Both the position numbers and the translations under genes were made by a program. From contig NZ_CP022707.1 in NCBI RefSeq assembly GCF_025340265.1, forward strand, positions 1,550,501 through 1,614,500: DNA of 64,000 bases. The letters are read 5' to 3'. Shown here in pieces: positions 17,712-25,996 of the stretch (the first letter of the stretch is position 1; the number at the start of each line of letters is the position of its first letter). The notes below the pieces were generated by a model. It was not told the DNA's origin and did no database searches. It worked only from the letters and a program-made list of their open reading frames with translations. The DNA is from Novosphingobium sp. 9. Its GTDB lineage: Bacteria; Pseudomonadota; Alphaproteobacteria; Sphingomonadales; Sphingomonadaceae.

Positions 17712-18458
17712 ATGACCTTCAACGCCACTGTCCTTACGCTCTATCCCGAGATGTTCCCCGGTCCGCTGGGCGTCAGCCTTGCCGGGCGCGCGCTGGAGCG
17801 CGGGGACTGGGCGATGAACGCGGTGCAGATCCGCGACTTCGCGACCGACAAGCATCGTACCGTCGACGATACGCCTGCAGGCGGCGGCGCAGGGATGGTG
17901 CTCAAGGTCGACGTGCTCGCCTCGGTGATCGACCATGCGCGCACGATCAGCCCCGAGGCACCGGTGCTGGCGATGACGCCGCGCGGGAAGCCGATCACGC
18001 AGGCGCGCGTGCGCGAACTCGCGGCAGGGCCGGGCGTCACCATCCTGTGCGGCCGCTTCGAAGGCTTCGACGAGCGCATCTTCGAGGGGCGCGAGGTCGA
18101 GGAAGTCTGCGTGGGCGACATCGTCCTGTCGGGCGGAGAATGCGGCGCGCTGCTGCTGCTCGACGCTTGCATTCGCCTGCTTCCCGGCGTAATGGGCGCG
18201 GCTTCCAGCGGGACCGAGGAATCGTTCGAGGACGGCCTTCTCGAGTACCCGCACTATACCCGACCCGTCGAATGGGAAGGGCGCACGATCCCTGAAGTGC
18301 TGCGATCGGGGGATCATGCGAAGATTGCTTCATGGAGGAAACTCCAGGCGGAGCAGGATACTCGGTCACGCAGGCCGGACCTTTGGGAACGTCGTGGTGA
18401 CGTTCGGGGCCGATCTGCCTCTGGCGCGCGGCGAAAGCATGAGGATACCAGGTCATGA
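17712..18458 (+). CDS. trmD: tRNA (guanine-N1)-methyltransferase TrmD
   Basis: A 248-residue SPOUT-class enzyme that makes m1G37 in tRNA with S-adenosylmethionine. It begins [17 protein letters not shown] and shows [29 protein letters not shown] and the knot segment [20 protein letters not shown] longer open frame upstream is not the start. Its stop overlaps the rplS start (ATGA). Confidence 0.96.
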   Translation: MTFNATVLTLYPEMFPGPLGVSLAGRALERGDWAMNAVQIRDFATDKHRTVDDTPAGGGAGMVLKVDVLASVIDHARTISPEAPVLAMTPRGKPITQARVRELAAGPGVTILCGRFEGFDERIFEGREVEEVCVGDIVLSGGECGALLLLDACIRLLPGVMGAASSGTEESFEDGLLEYPHYTRPVEWEGRTIPEVLRSGDHAKIASWRKLQAEQDTRSRRPDLWERRGDVRGRSASGARRKHEDTRS

Positions 18459-18823
18459 ACCTGATTCAGCAGATCGAAGCCGAAGAAATCGCCAAGGCCG
18501 GCAAGACCATTCCCGAATTCCGTCCGGGCGACACCGTCCGCGTCGGCGTGAAGGTCGTCGAAGGCACCCGCACCCGCGTCCAGGCTTTCGAAGGCGTGTG
18601 CATCGCGCGTTCGAACCGTGGCATGGGTTCGAACTTCACCGTGCGCAAGATGAGCTTCGGTGAAGGCGTCGAGCGCGTATTCCCGCTCTACTCGCCGAAC
18701 ATCGATTCGATCGAAGTCGTGCGTCGCGGTGTCGTGCGTCGCGCCAAGCTGTACTACCTGCGTGGTCGTACCGGCAAGCGCGCGCGTATCGCCGAGCGTC
18801 GCGACACCCGCGCAGAAGGCTGA
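18455..18823 (+). CDS. rplS: 50S ribosomal protein L19
   Basis: A 122-residue protein at the 30S-50S interface. Typical segments are [55 protein letters not shown] and [16 protein letters not shown]. Last gene of the ffh operon, with a terminator about 45 bases after the stop. Confidence 0.97.
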   Translation: MNLIQQIEAEEIAKAGKTIPEFRPGDTVRVGVKVVEGTRTRVQAFEGVCIARSNRGMGSNFTVRKMSFGEGVERVFPLYSPNIDSIEVVRRGVVRRAKLYYLRGRTGKRARIAERRDTRAEG

Positions 18824-18868
18824 TCGTTCGGTCACGAACGACGCCGCCCTGCAAAGGCGCGTTTCAGG

Positions 18869-18904
18869 AAGGGGTGATCCGGTCTACCGGGTCACCCCTT
18901 TCTT
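18869..18904 (+). terminator. Terminator of the ffh-rplS operon
   Basis: GGGGTGA pairs with TCACCCC around an inner CCGG/CCGG stem, then a T-rich end. Confidence 0.85.
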
Positions 18905-18908
18905 GCTT

Positions 18909-18931
18909 GTGGTTTATCCGCAGTAAACCAC
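18909..18931. repeat. Perfect 8-base inverted repeat
   Basis: GTGGTTTA and TAAACCAC flank a 7-base loop. No T run follows, so it is not a standard terminator. Confidence 0.6.
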
Positions 18932-19124
18932 GCATTTTACAGGCTTCGGGCCTGTGGATAACCGCCAGGGTGGTCAATCGGGCCGCTTGAAGTTCCCGTT
19001 GGCTGTTTCCTAATGAGCCGGCGAGTCGGAGCGTCAGGCGGGGTGCTTATCCCTCTTGCCCTCCATTCGATGCTACGAACGACGGAGAAACACGATAAAC
19101 TGCGAGTTTCGGCCAGTTTAGGCT

Positions 19125-19153
19125 TTGACACCGTCGTCAAAATTGGCTCAATT
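19125..19153 (+). promoter_or_regulatory. Possible promoter of the HU gene
   Basis: A consensus TTGACA is followed at 17 bases by the weak hexamer TCAATT. Confidence 0.3.
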
Positions 19154-19228
19154 CCGTGCCGTTCGAGAGGCAGCTGAAGTTTTTTCCCACCAACCATAGT
19201 TCCACTGAAAGGCTAGGGGGTTCCCATA

Positions 19229-19501
19229 ATGAACAAGAACGATCTGATCAGCGCGGTCGCTGAAACCAGCGGTCTGACCCGCAGCGACGCCACCAAGGCT
19301 GTTGAAGGCGTGTTCGACGCGATCACCGGCGCGCTGAAGGCTGGCGACGAAGTTCGTCTGGTCGGCTTCGGCACGTTCTCGGTCGCCAAGCGCAAGGCGT
19401 CGACCGGTCGCAACCCGCGCACCGGCGAGCCGATGGAAATCAAGGCTTCGGCTCAGCCGAAGTTCAAGGCCGGCAAGGGCCTGAAGGACGCGGTCAACTA
19501 A
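19229..19501 (+). CDS. hup: HU-family nucleoid DNA-binding protein
   Basis: A 90-residue histone-like protein, full length for HU. It begins MNKNDLISAVAETSGLTR. The DNA-bending arm holds the family signature GFGTFSVAKRKASTGRNPRTG followed by PKFKAGKGLKDAVN. HU dimers compact and bend DNA. It is a single gene with its own terminator. Confidence 0.96.
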   Translation: MNKNDLISAVAETSGLTRSDATKAVEGVFDAITGALKAGDEVRLVGFGTFSVAKRKASTGRNPRTGEPMEIKASAQPKFKAGKGLKDAVN

Positions 19502-19548
19502 GACCGATTGTTCCGGCGACCCGGCACTGCCTCCCGGGTCGCACAAAT

Positions 19549-19583
19549 ACGCCGCGCGAACTTCGGTTCACGCGGCGTTTTTT
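19549..19583 (+). terminator. Terminator of the HU gene
   Basis: ACGCCGCG pairs with CGCGGCGT around an inner GAAC/GTTC stem with a TTCG loop, then six T. Confidence 0.88.
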
Positions 19584-19653
19584 GTTGGTCAGGATATTCG
19601 CCCTTCCGGGCTAGAGGGGAGGCGCCGTTACAGCGCCTCCATGCGATTATCCC

Positions 19654-20541
19654 TTATCCGCCCTCGCTGGCATCGATGACACGCGTAGCAACTGCATAGA
19701 GCGAGATCGCGGCGGCATTACTGACATTAAGGCTTTCCATGGCCTCGCTGATCGGCAACTTGGCGATCGCGTCGCAGTGCTGGACAATGTTGTGGCGCAT
19801 GCCGTCACCTTCTGCGCCGAGCACGAGTGCGACAGGGCCAGCGGGCAGGGCGCCTTGCAGGGTCGATTTGGCCGCCCCGTCCAGACCGATGCGCCAGTAA
19901 CCGGCCTCGGCGATGTCCTCCAGGGCGCGGGCCAGATTTACCACCCGCACCCAGGGCACCACTTCAAGCGCTCCCGAAGCCGATTTGGCCAGCGTGCCCG
20001 ATTCGGGCGGGGCATGGCGATCCTGCGTCACGATCGCGCAGGCGTTGAACGCCGCAGCCGAGCGCAGGATGGCGCCGACGTTGTGCGGGTCGGTCACCTG
20101 ATCCAGCACCAGCACCGGGCGCGAGGCATCGCCATCGAGCACGTCTTCAAGGAAGATGTCCTCCAGCGGGTCGCAGTCGAGCACGAGGCCCTGATGCGGC
20201 GCGTCGCGGGCGACGAGTCGCGCCAGATCGGCAGGCTGTGCCCATTCGACCGGGAAGTCGTCGGGCAGTTCGCCATCCAGCGACGCGACGCCTTCGCGAG
20301 TCGCCCAGAGCTTGCGATGGCGGCGCTCGGGATTCTTCAGCGCCGCTTCCACGGCATGACGGCCCCACAGGCGCACCGAACCGCTGCTTCCGCGACCGCT
20401 GCCACGGCCGCCCTGCATGCGTCCGGCGCGGCCACGCAGTGCGCCGCGCTTGCGCGTGCCGCCTTCGCCGCTGCCATTGTCGCGGGTGTCATCACCGGAT
20501 CCTCCATAGGTCCCGGCGCGACCACGGCCACGATTGCTCAT
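19654..20541 (-). CDS. rlmB: 23S rRNA (guanosine-2'-O)-methyltransferase RlmB/TrmH-like
   Basis: A 295-residue SPOUT-family 2'-O-methyltransferase. The N-terminal 50 residues are rich in glycine and arginine and may be a disordered RNA-binding tail. A substrate-binding domain (LWGRHAVEAALKNPERR) follows, then the three SpoU motifs: LDQVTDPHNVGAILRSA, LVLGAEGDGM and SLNVSNAAAISLY. The last gives the cofactor knot. RlmB modifies G2251 in E. coli; the exact target here is inferred. ATG at 20541 is preferred over a TTG one codon upstream. Confidence 0.9.
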   Translation of the reverse strand: MSNRGRGRAGTYGGSGDDTRDNGSGEGGTRKRGALRGRAGRMQGGRGSGRGSSGSVRLWGRHAVEAALKNPERRHRKLWATREGVASLDGELPDDFPVEWAQPADLARLVARDAPHQGLVLDCDPLEDIFLEDVLDGDASRPVLVLDQVTDPHNVGAILRSAAAFNACAIVTQDRHAPPESGTLAKSASGALEVVPWVRVVNLARALEDIAEAGYWRIGLDGAAKSTLQGALPAGPVALVLGAEGDGMRHNIVQHCDAIAKLPISEAMESLNVSNAAAISLYAVATRVIDASEGG

Positions 20542-20599
20542 CAAAACGTCCTTTCAGCAAAAAAATCGTAATTTCTGGTCCGCTCTGCCAGCGAGGGCA

Positions 20600-20628
20600 T
20601 TGACAGGCAAGAGAAGCTTCGGCAAAGG
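20600..20628 (+). promoter_or_regulatory. Promoter of tRNA-Tyr
   Basis: TTGACA, 17 bases, then CAAAGG, followed by a GC-rich discriminator. Confidence 0.6.
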
Positions 20629-20709
20629 CGCGTCTCCTCGGCACGGGGCGCTCTTCGGAACGCTCCAAATCGCGGATCCGAAAGGATTTGCAAGCCAGCA
20701 AGCTGGTGT

Positions 20710-20795
20710 GGACAGATGGCCGAGTGGTTAAAGGCAGCAGACTGTAAATCTGCCCGCGCAAGCGTACGTTGGTTCGAATCCAGCTCTGTCCACCA
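20710..20795 (+). tRNA. tRNA-Tyr (GTA)
   Basis: 86 bases including encoded CCA; a class II tRNA with a long variable arm. The acceptor stem GGACAGA pairs with TCTGTCC. The anticodon stem GCAGA/TCTGC holds loop CTGTAAA, giving anticodon GTA. Confidence 0.97.
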
Positions 20796-20949
20796 CCAGC
20801 TTCCCTCGCTCTGAGAGCCACCCCGCAAGGGGAACAGGAAAAGCGCAACTCACCTTACAGAGCTGTTTGCCGGGTTTGTACCCGGTCTCGTCGGAAGACA
20901 TCCGGTCTTCGTGTCCGCGCCCATTGCGGTCCTTTCGCGGAGCCCGTAG

Positions 20950-21708
20950 ATGCACACAATGTCCAACGATATTCTCGATAATCAGGGGCGCGGTGAAGCG
21001 TCCTGGCGCTGGCCGACGGTTCATCCCGAAGGTCGCAAGTTCGGTGCCATCGCCGGTGCGGTCGCGCTGGTGGTATGGATCATCTGGGGGCCGTGGTTTG
21101 GCTGGCCGCTGGCCGTGCTCACCTATTGCGTCCTGGCCTTCTTCCGCGATCCGGTGCGCGTCACGCCGCAGGATGATGCAGCGATCGTCGCGCCCGCCGA
21201 TGGCCTCGTCACGCTGATCCAGAAGGTCGCGCCCCCGCGCGAGATGACCATGGACGATGGCAGCGGCACGCGTCCGCTCGATGCCACGCCGGTCACGCGC
21301 GTCTCGATCTTCATGAGCGTGTTCGATGTTCACATCAACCGCACGCCGATCGGCGGCACCGTGCGCCGCGTCGTCTACATTCCCGGCAAGTTCGTGAACG
21401 CGGATCTCGACAAGGCGAGCGAGGAGAACGAGCGTCAGCATATCCTCGTCGAGCGCAGCGATGGCGTGCGGATCTGCTTCACGCAGATTGCAGGCCTTGT
21501 CGCGCGCCGCATCGTGCCGTTCGTAAAGCCGGGCGATATAGTCGCTGCCGGTCAGCGTGTCGGTCTGATCCGCTTCGGCAGCCGCGTCGACGTCTATCTG
21601 CCCGCAGGCACCGAGCCTCTGGTGTTGATGGGCCAGAAGATCGTCGCGGGCGAAACCGTGCTGGGGCGTATCGGTACGGGCAATGTGATTGAAGGCATCG
21701 CGCAGTGA
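20950..21708 (+). CDS. psd: Phosphatidylserine decarboxylase proenzyme
   Basis: A 252-residue enzyme that makes phosphatidylethanolamine from phosphatidylserine. N-terminal membrane segments ([20 protein letters not shown]) precede the catalytic part. [20 protein letters not shown] contains the conserved histidine region, and [11 protein letters not shown] holds the Gly-Ser site of self-cleavage that yields the pyruvoyl group. It is of the short bacterial type. pssA follows directly, its start overlapping the psd stop. Confidence 0.94.
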   Translation: MHTMSNDILDNQGRGEASWRWPTVHPEGRKFGAIAGAVALVVWIIWGPWFGWPLAVLTYCVLAFFRDPVRVTPQDDAAIVAPADGLVTLIQKVAPPREMTMDDGSGTRPLDATPVTRVSIFMSVFDVHINRTPIGGTVRRVVYIPGKFVNADLDKASEENERQHILVERSDGVRICFTQIAGLVARRIVPFVKPGDIVAAGQRVGLIRFGSRVDVYLPAGTEPLVLMGQKIVAGETVLGRIGTGNVIEGIAQ

Positions 21709-22604
21709 TGGATCGCGGGGAGAGCGGTCAGGCGGCGGATGGCTTCGAGGACGATATGCTCGACGATGCCGCTGACATGTACGATGCCCGAGGCCGCTGG
21801 CCGCGTCGGCGTCTTGCTGCGGGCCTGTCGGTTCGGGCGATCGTGCCCAACGCGATCACGGCGGCAGCGCTCTGCTCGGGGTTGACCGGTATCCGCTTTG
21901 CGATTGCCGGAGATTTCGAAAAGTCGGTGCAGGCGGTGATCGTCGCGGCACTGCTTGACGGGATCGACGGGCGCGCCGCGCGCCTGCTCAAGGCCGAGAC
22001 CCGCTTTGGTGCGGAACTGGATAGCCTTGCCGATGCGATCTCGTTCGGTGTGGCGCCTGCGCTGATCGTCTATCTGTGGACGCTCAATGCGCTGCCGGGG
22101 CTGGGCTGGATCGCGGCGCTCGCCTTTGCCATTTGCTGTGTCCTGCGTCTGGCGCGCTTCAATGCGCGGCTCGACATGCTGGACCAGCCGCACAAGTCGG
22201 CAGGCTTCCTGACCGGCGTTCCGGCACCGCTGGGCGCTGGTCTCGCGTTCCTGCCGATGTACCTGTGGATCGGCACCAGCCGTCCCGAGTTCGCCAATCC
22301 TGTGGTGGTCAGCCTGTGGATGCTGATCAATGCTTTCCTGATGATTTCGAACCTGCCAACGCTCAGCTGGTCGCGTCTCAGCCCGCCGCGCGGTGTGCGT
22401 ATCGGACTGATTGCGCTGGTTGGCCTGACCGTCTCGGCACTGCTGATCGAGCCCTGGCTGACGCTGGTAGGCCTGACGGTCTTCTACCTCGCGCTGCTGC
22501 CCTTGGGCCTGATCACCTATCTGCGCGTCAAGCGGCAAGGTTTTCCGGCGAAAGCCACTCCAGCCGGGGCGAGCGCAGCGTTGCCGGACGACGGCGCCCA
22601 CTGA
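21708..22604 (+). CDS. pssA: CDP-diacylglycerol-serine O-phosphatidyltransferase
   Basis: A 298-residue membrane enzyme making phosphatidylserine from CDP-diacylglycerol and serine, the substrate for the neighbouring psd. The CDP-alcohol phosphotransferase motif DG(x)2AR(x)8G(x)3D(x)3D is complete, beginning DGRAARLLKAETRFG. About eight hydrophobic helices are seen. The ATG overlaps the psd stop (TGATG); a GTG one codon earlier is also possible. The last 77 bases overlap a gene on the opposite strand. Confidence 0.94.
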   Translation: MDRGESGQAADGFEDDMLDDAADMYDARGRWPRRRLAAGLSVRAIVPNAITAAALCSGLTGIRFAIAGDFEKSVQAVIVAALLDGIDGRAARLLKAETRFGAELDSLADAISFGVAPALIVYLWTLNALPGLGWIAALAFAICCVLRLARFNARLDMLDQPHKSAGFLTGVPAPLGAGLAFLPMYLWIGTSRPEFANPVVVSLWMLINAFLMISNLPTLSWSRLSPPRGVRIGLIALVGLTVSALLIEPWLTLVGLTVFYLALLPLGLITYLRVKRQGFPAKATPAGASAALPDDGAH

Positions 22605-22809
22605 TCCCGCGCGGGCGCGGGGCCTGTGCCGGGATCGGCATGGCCACGCGCTCGACGCGCTTCCAGGTGACGGTCAGTTCCCCGGAGCAATGCACGATGC
22701 GGCTGCCGAGGCCGAGTGCCCTGCGGCCATGGGTCAACCATGCCAGAGCGATGACGAGCCCCGAGAAGAGGGCTGCGAGCGTGAAGAGGCTGGCGGCGAA
22801 CGCAGTCAT
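22528..22809 (-). CDS. Small membrane protein behind three LexA boxes
   Basis: A 93-residue protein of no family I recognise. It has one N-terminal membrane helix (about residues 4-25, FAASLFTLAALFSGLVIALAW) and then a basic, proline- and arginine-rich tail (for example RPRGISGRRRPATLRSP). AAAGGA lies upstream of the ATG at 22809; a longer frame from 22842 is less likely. The promoter is overlapped by three LexA-type boxes (22880-22958), so the gene should be induced by DNA damage. Its 3' end runs antisense into pssA. Size and layout resemble SOS-induced division inhibitors such as Caulobacter SidA, but no sequence similarity is claimed. Confidence 0.65.
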   Translation of the reverse strand: MTAFAASLFTLAALFSGLVIALAWLTHGRRALGLGSRIVHCSGELTVTWKRVERVAMPIPAQAPRPRGISGRRRPATLRSPRLEWLSPENLAA

Positions 22810-22879
22810 GACCTGATCCTTTGCCTTCGGGCTCCATCGCATTGTCCAATGCGGTCTGCCACTGGGTGATTGGTACTTG

Positions 22880-22894
22880 GTTCTCTGAATGTTC
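22880..22894. promoter_or_regulatory. LexA box 1
   Basis: GTTCTCTGAATGTTC, an exact match to the alphaproteobacterial GTTC-N7-GTTC consensus. It lies just downstream of the predicted minus-strand start point. Confidence 0.75.
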
Positions 22895-22904
22895 CGATGT
22901 GCTG

Positions 22905-22933
22905 TTGTTCGTTTTTTGTTCCGTCCTTGTCAA
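22905..22933 (-). promoter_or_regulatory. SOS promoter of the small membrane-protein gene
   Basis: On the minus strand TTGACA (22933-22928), 17 bases, then GAACAA (22910-22905). LexA box 2 covers the -10 and spacer. Confidence 0.6.
22907..22921. promoter_or_regulatory. LexA box 2
   Basis: GTTCGTTTTTTGTTC, exact GTTC-N7-GTTC, over the -10 element of the minus-strand promoter. Confidence 0.8.
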
Positions 22934-22943
22934 GCGAAATGCG

Positions 22944-22958
22944 GAACAAGGGTGGAAC
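22944..22958. promoter_or_regulatory. LexA box 3
   Basis: GAACAAGGGTGGAAC, the consensus in the opposite direction, just upstream of the -35 element. Confidence 0.75.
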
Positions 22959-23009
22959 AAGTCTCGCGCCTCAAGAAAGAAATGCGCGATTTTAGAACGT
23001 TAACCCGCC

Positions 23010-23336
23010 TTACGCGGCATCATCCTGACGCTGGCGGGCCTGATGCAGGCGATGCGTGACGGGCTTGGGAATCGCCTTGTGATGGCGCCCCGAGGGATTC
23101 GCGCCAGCCGGTTTGTCTGCTCGACCGGATACACGAATCCTCTGGCGCCGCGTATTCGCCTGACGATCGCGCGCGGTATCGACCCAGTGCGTTTCGAGAT
23201 GAAGCGGCTCCTGCCGCCTGAGCCATTCGCGGTACAGGGCGTGGATGGCCGACCCGTTGGCAAGCATCGTCCGGCGTACCAAGGCGATGCAGATCACGGC
23301 AGCGGCGGCGAACAGGATCGGGGCGAGGGCGGTCAT
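23010..23336 (-). CDS. Small membrane protein, possible paralogue of the SOS-linked gene
   Basis: A 108-residue protein of unknown function with one N-terminal membrane helix (APILFAAAAVICIALV, about residues 5-20) and a long basic tail rich in arginine, histidine and glutamine. It begins MTALA, close to MTAFA of the gene at 22809, with the same layout of helix and basic tail. AAAGGA precedes the ATG at 23336. No LexA box is seen upstream of it. A short LYREWLRRQEPLHLETHW segment after the helix may be a folded part. Confidence 0.55.
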   Translation of the reverse strand: MTALAPILFAAAAVICIALVRRTMLANGSAIHALYREWLRRQEPLHLETHWVDTARDRQANTRRQRIRVSGRADKPAGANPSGRHHKAIPKPVTHRLHQARQRQDDAA

Positions 23337-23749
23337 CGAGGTTCCTTTCCTGCAATCGCAGTCGTGATGCCCCCGAATGGCCACTTCCGGCGACCATTCC
23401 CCCTTTCCATCTCGTCCGACCCGGAGGGCGGACTGTCTTTGCGATCCGTTAACTATTGCGTGTTTTCCACAGGGGAAAGCCGCAGGAATGGCCGCGTTCC
23501 CGACTTGTCGCGATTTGCAGGGCATCTCGCGGCGGCAGGTGCGGTGGCTGCGGTGAATTGGTGCTGGCGTTGACGGGCTTTTGCGCGTAAGGGGCCCGCG
23601 TTCGATCCCTTGGCGCCGAATTGTCGGTACGCGAATCGGGTCGGCACTCCACATGGGATGCACACATACCGGTGCCGCAGCGGACCAGGCCCTTCGGGCT
23701 ACCGCACGGTTCCAGCATCCCAGAGGTTGAACCGGAAAAGGAAGTATTT
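23337..23749. other. rpsB upstream region
   Basis: 413 bases with no convincing gene. Its right end probably forms the rpsB leader, with a long-range stem at 23655-23721. I see no clear promoter hexamers. Confidence 0.6.
23655..23721 (+). promoter_or_regulatory. Candidate structured leader of rpsB
   Basis: GGGATGC (23655-23661) is a perfect complement of GCATCCC (23715-23721). Between them lies a small GGCCC-TTC-GGGCT hairpin. The stem ends 28 bases before the rpsB ATG, so it could serve S2 feedback control. Confidence 0.4.
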
Positions 23750-24502
<753 letters not shown>

Positions 24503-24540
24503 TAGGCTCCCGGCGACGACAACTTCGTCATGGAATTGTC

Positions 24541-24570
24541 GCGCGCCGGGTCCACGAGGGCCCGGCGCGC
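24541..24570 (+). promoter_or_regulatory. Strong hairpin between rpsB and tsf
   Basis: GCGCGCCGGG and CCCGGCGCGC form a perfect 10-base-pair stem with a 10-base loop and no T run, so it is more likely a processing or attenuation element than a terminator. A weaker CCCGTA/TACGGG hairpin follows at about 24588. Confidence 0.55.
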
Positions 24571-24661
24571 AACCCATATTCAGGGCCCCCGTACTTTTAC
24601 GGGAATGAACCTAACGGGCCTCCTTTGTGCGGGGCCTGACCAGACAAGAGGATTTTGAGCG

Positions 24662-25584
24662 ATGGCTTACACCGCAGCAGACGTGAAGAACCTGCGTGAG
24701 CGCACCGGCGCCGGCATGATGGACTGCAAGAAGGCCCTCGACGAAACCGGTGGCGATCTCGAAGCCGCCGTGGACGCGCTGCGCGCCCGCGGTCTGGCCG
24801 CTGCCGCCAAGAAGTCGAGCCGCACCGCCGCTGAAGGCCTGGTGGGCGTTGCCGTCACCGGCACCCGCGGCGTTGCCGTCGAGGTGAACTCGGAGACGGA
24901 CTTCGTTGCCAAGAACGACCAGTTCCAGGACTTCGTGCGCAAGACCACCGAAGTCGCGCTGGGCGTGGATGGCGACGACGTCGAAGTGCTCAAGGCTGCT
25001 GCCTACCCGACCGGCGGCACCGTCAGCGACGCGCTGACCAACAACGTTGCCACCATCGGCGAGAACCAGCAGGTTCGCCGCATGAAGACGGTTTCGGTCT
25101 CGGAAGGCCTGATCGTTCCCTACATGCACAACGCCGCCGCACCGAACCTCGGCAAGATCGGCGTGCTCGTCGCGCTCGAATCGTCGGCTCCTGCCGACGT
25201 GCTCGACACGCTGGGCAAGCAGATCGCCATGCACATCGCAGCGGCTTTCCCGCTCGCGCTGAACGCTGACGATCTCGACGCCGACCTGATCGCCCGCGAG
25301 CGCAAGATCGCCGAGGAGAAGGCCGCCGAGTCTGGCAAGCCGGAAGCCGTGCAGGCCAAGATGGTCGACGGTGCGATCGCCAAGTACGCCAAGGAAAACG
25401 CACTGCTCTCGCAGCTGTTCGTGATGGACAACAAGACCCGATCGACCAGGTCGTGGCGGCTGCCGGCAAGGAAGCCGGTGCCAAGATCGTCCTCAAGGAC
25501 TTCGTGCGCTTCCAGCTCGGCGAAGGCATCGAGAAGGAAGTCACCGACTTCGCTGCCGAGGTTGCCGCTGCTGTTGCAGGCTGA
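24662..25584 (+). CDS. tsf: Elongation factor Ts, frameshifted near the end as sequenced
   Basis: EF-Ts exchanges GDP for GTP on EF-Tu and is essential. The N-terminal signature [19 protein letters not shown] and the dimerisation and core domains are intact to residue 259. At 25437-25439 the run CCC needs one more C: with it the protein continues [20 protein letters not shown] to a stop at 25582-25584, giving 308 residues, the normal length. Without it the frame reads nonsense to 25597. The essential role makes a sequence error more likely than a real mutation. Confidence 0.92.
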
Positions 25585-25634
25585 TCTTCGCGGCTGATCC
25601 CCACCCGCGCAGGGAGGAGGTCACCGGAATGGAA

Positions 25635-25671
25635 AAAAGGGCCGGGGAGCGATGGCTTCCCGGCCCTTTTT
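25635..25671 (+). terminator. Terminator of rpsB-tsf
   Basis: AAAAGGGCCGGG pairs with CCCGGCCCTTTT around a 12-base loop, then T. Confidence 0.88.
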
Positions 25672-25830
25672 CTGTGCGCTCACGCCTCGGGGCTACGCCG
25701 CGTCCGTTTTCCTACAGGGCATCGTTCGCGGTAGGATGCCGCGATGGACTTTGCTGATTGCCTCTTGCCGAACGGTGCCGACGTTCACTCTGTGAGAGCA
25801 GGTGTGCCTGCCCGCAATGCCGCGTGCGAA

Positions 25831-25968
25831 GTGTCACCTTGCGCAAATGGCGAGGTGACACTTCCGGCGGGCAAGGTGACGGGTGAATGGCTGAAATCCG
25901 CCGGTTCGGGCCAAGGTGACATTTCATCCCTGAACCGTGTCAACTGTGTCAACCAAGGTGTCACCTTG
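25831..25968. repeat. Cluster of AAGGTGACA / TGTCACCTT repeats
   Basis: Copies: TGTCACCTT at 25832-25840, AGGTGACA at 25853-25860, AAGGTGAC at 25873-25880, AAGGTGACA at 25913-25921, and the palindrome CAAGGTGTCACCTTG at 25954-25968. Just before the last is a direct repeat GTGTCAACTGTGTCAACC (25937-25954). Orientation is mixed and spacing irregular. A related AAGGTGACAC occurs at 40077-40086. Confidence 0.7.
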
Positions 25969-25996
25969 CGATGTGGGCGCTGTCGTGGCGGGGGCT

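Larger units (their letters stand above)
18824..19228. other. Intergenic region between rplS and HU gene
   Basis: 405 bases with no convincing gene. It holds the rplS terminator, a perfect 8-base inverted repeat at 18909-18931, and a possible HU promoter near 19125. Confidence 0.65.
25585..25996. other. Intergenic region after tsf with AAGGTGACA repeats
   Basis: 412 bases. It holds the tsf terminator and then a cluster of five AAGGTGACA/TGTCACCTT copies at 25831-25968. An open frame of 89 codons crosses the repeats but its sequence is explained by them, so I do not call a gene. Confidence 0.7.

Noticed and set aside
19612..19617. TAGAGG as a plus-strand promoter -10
   Set aside because: No -35 at 17 bases and nothing on the plus strand to transcribe before the convergent rlmB end.
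22821..23003. 60-codon plus-strand frame over the LexA boxes
   Set aside because: No ribosome site, no conserved look, and it lies across the minus-strand promoter.
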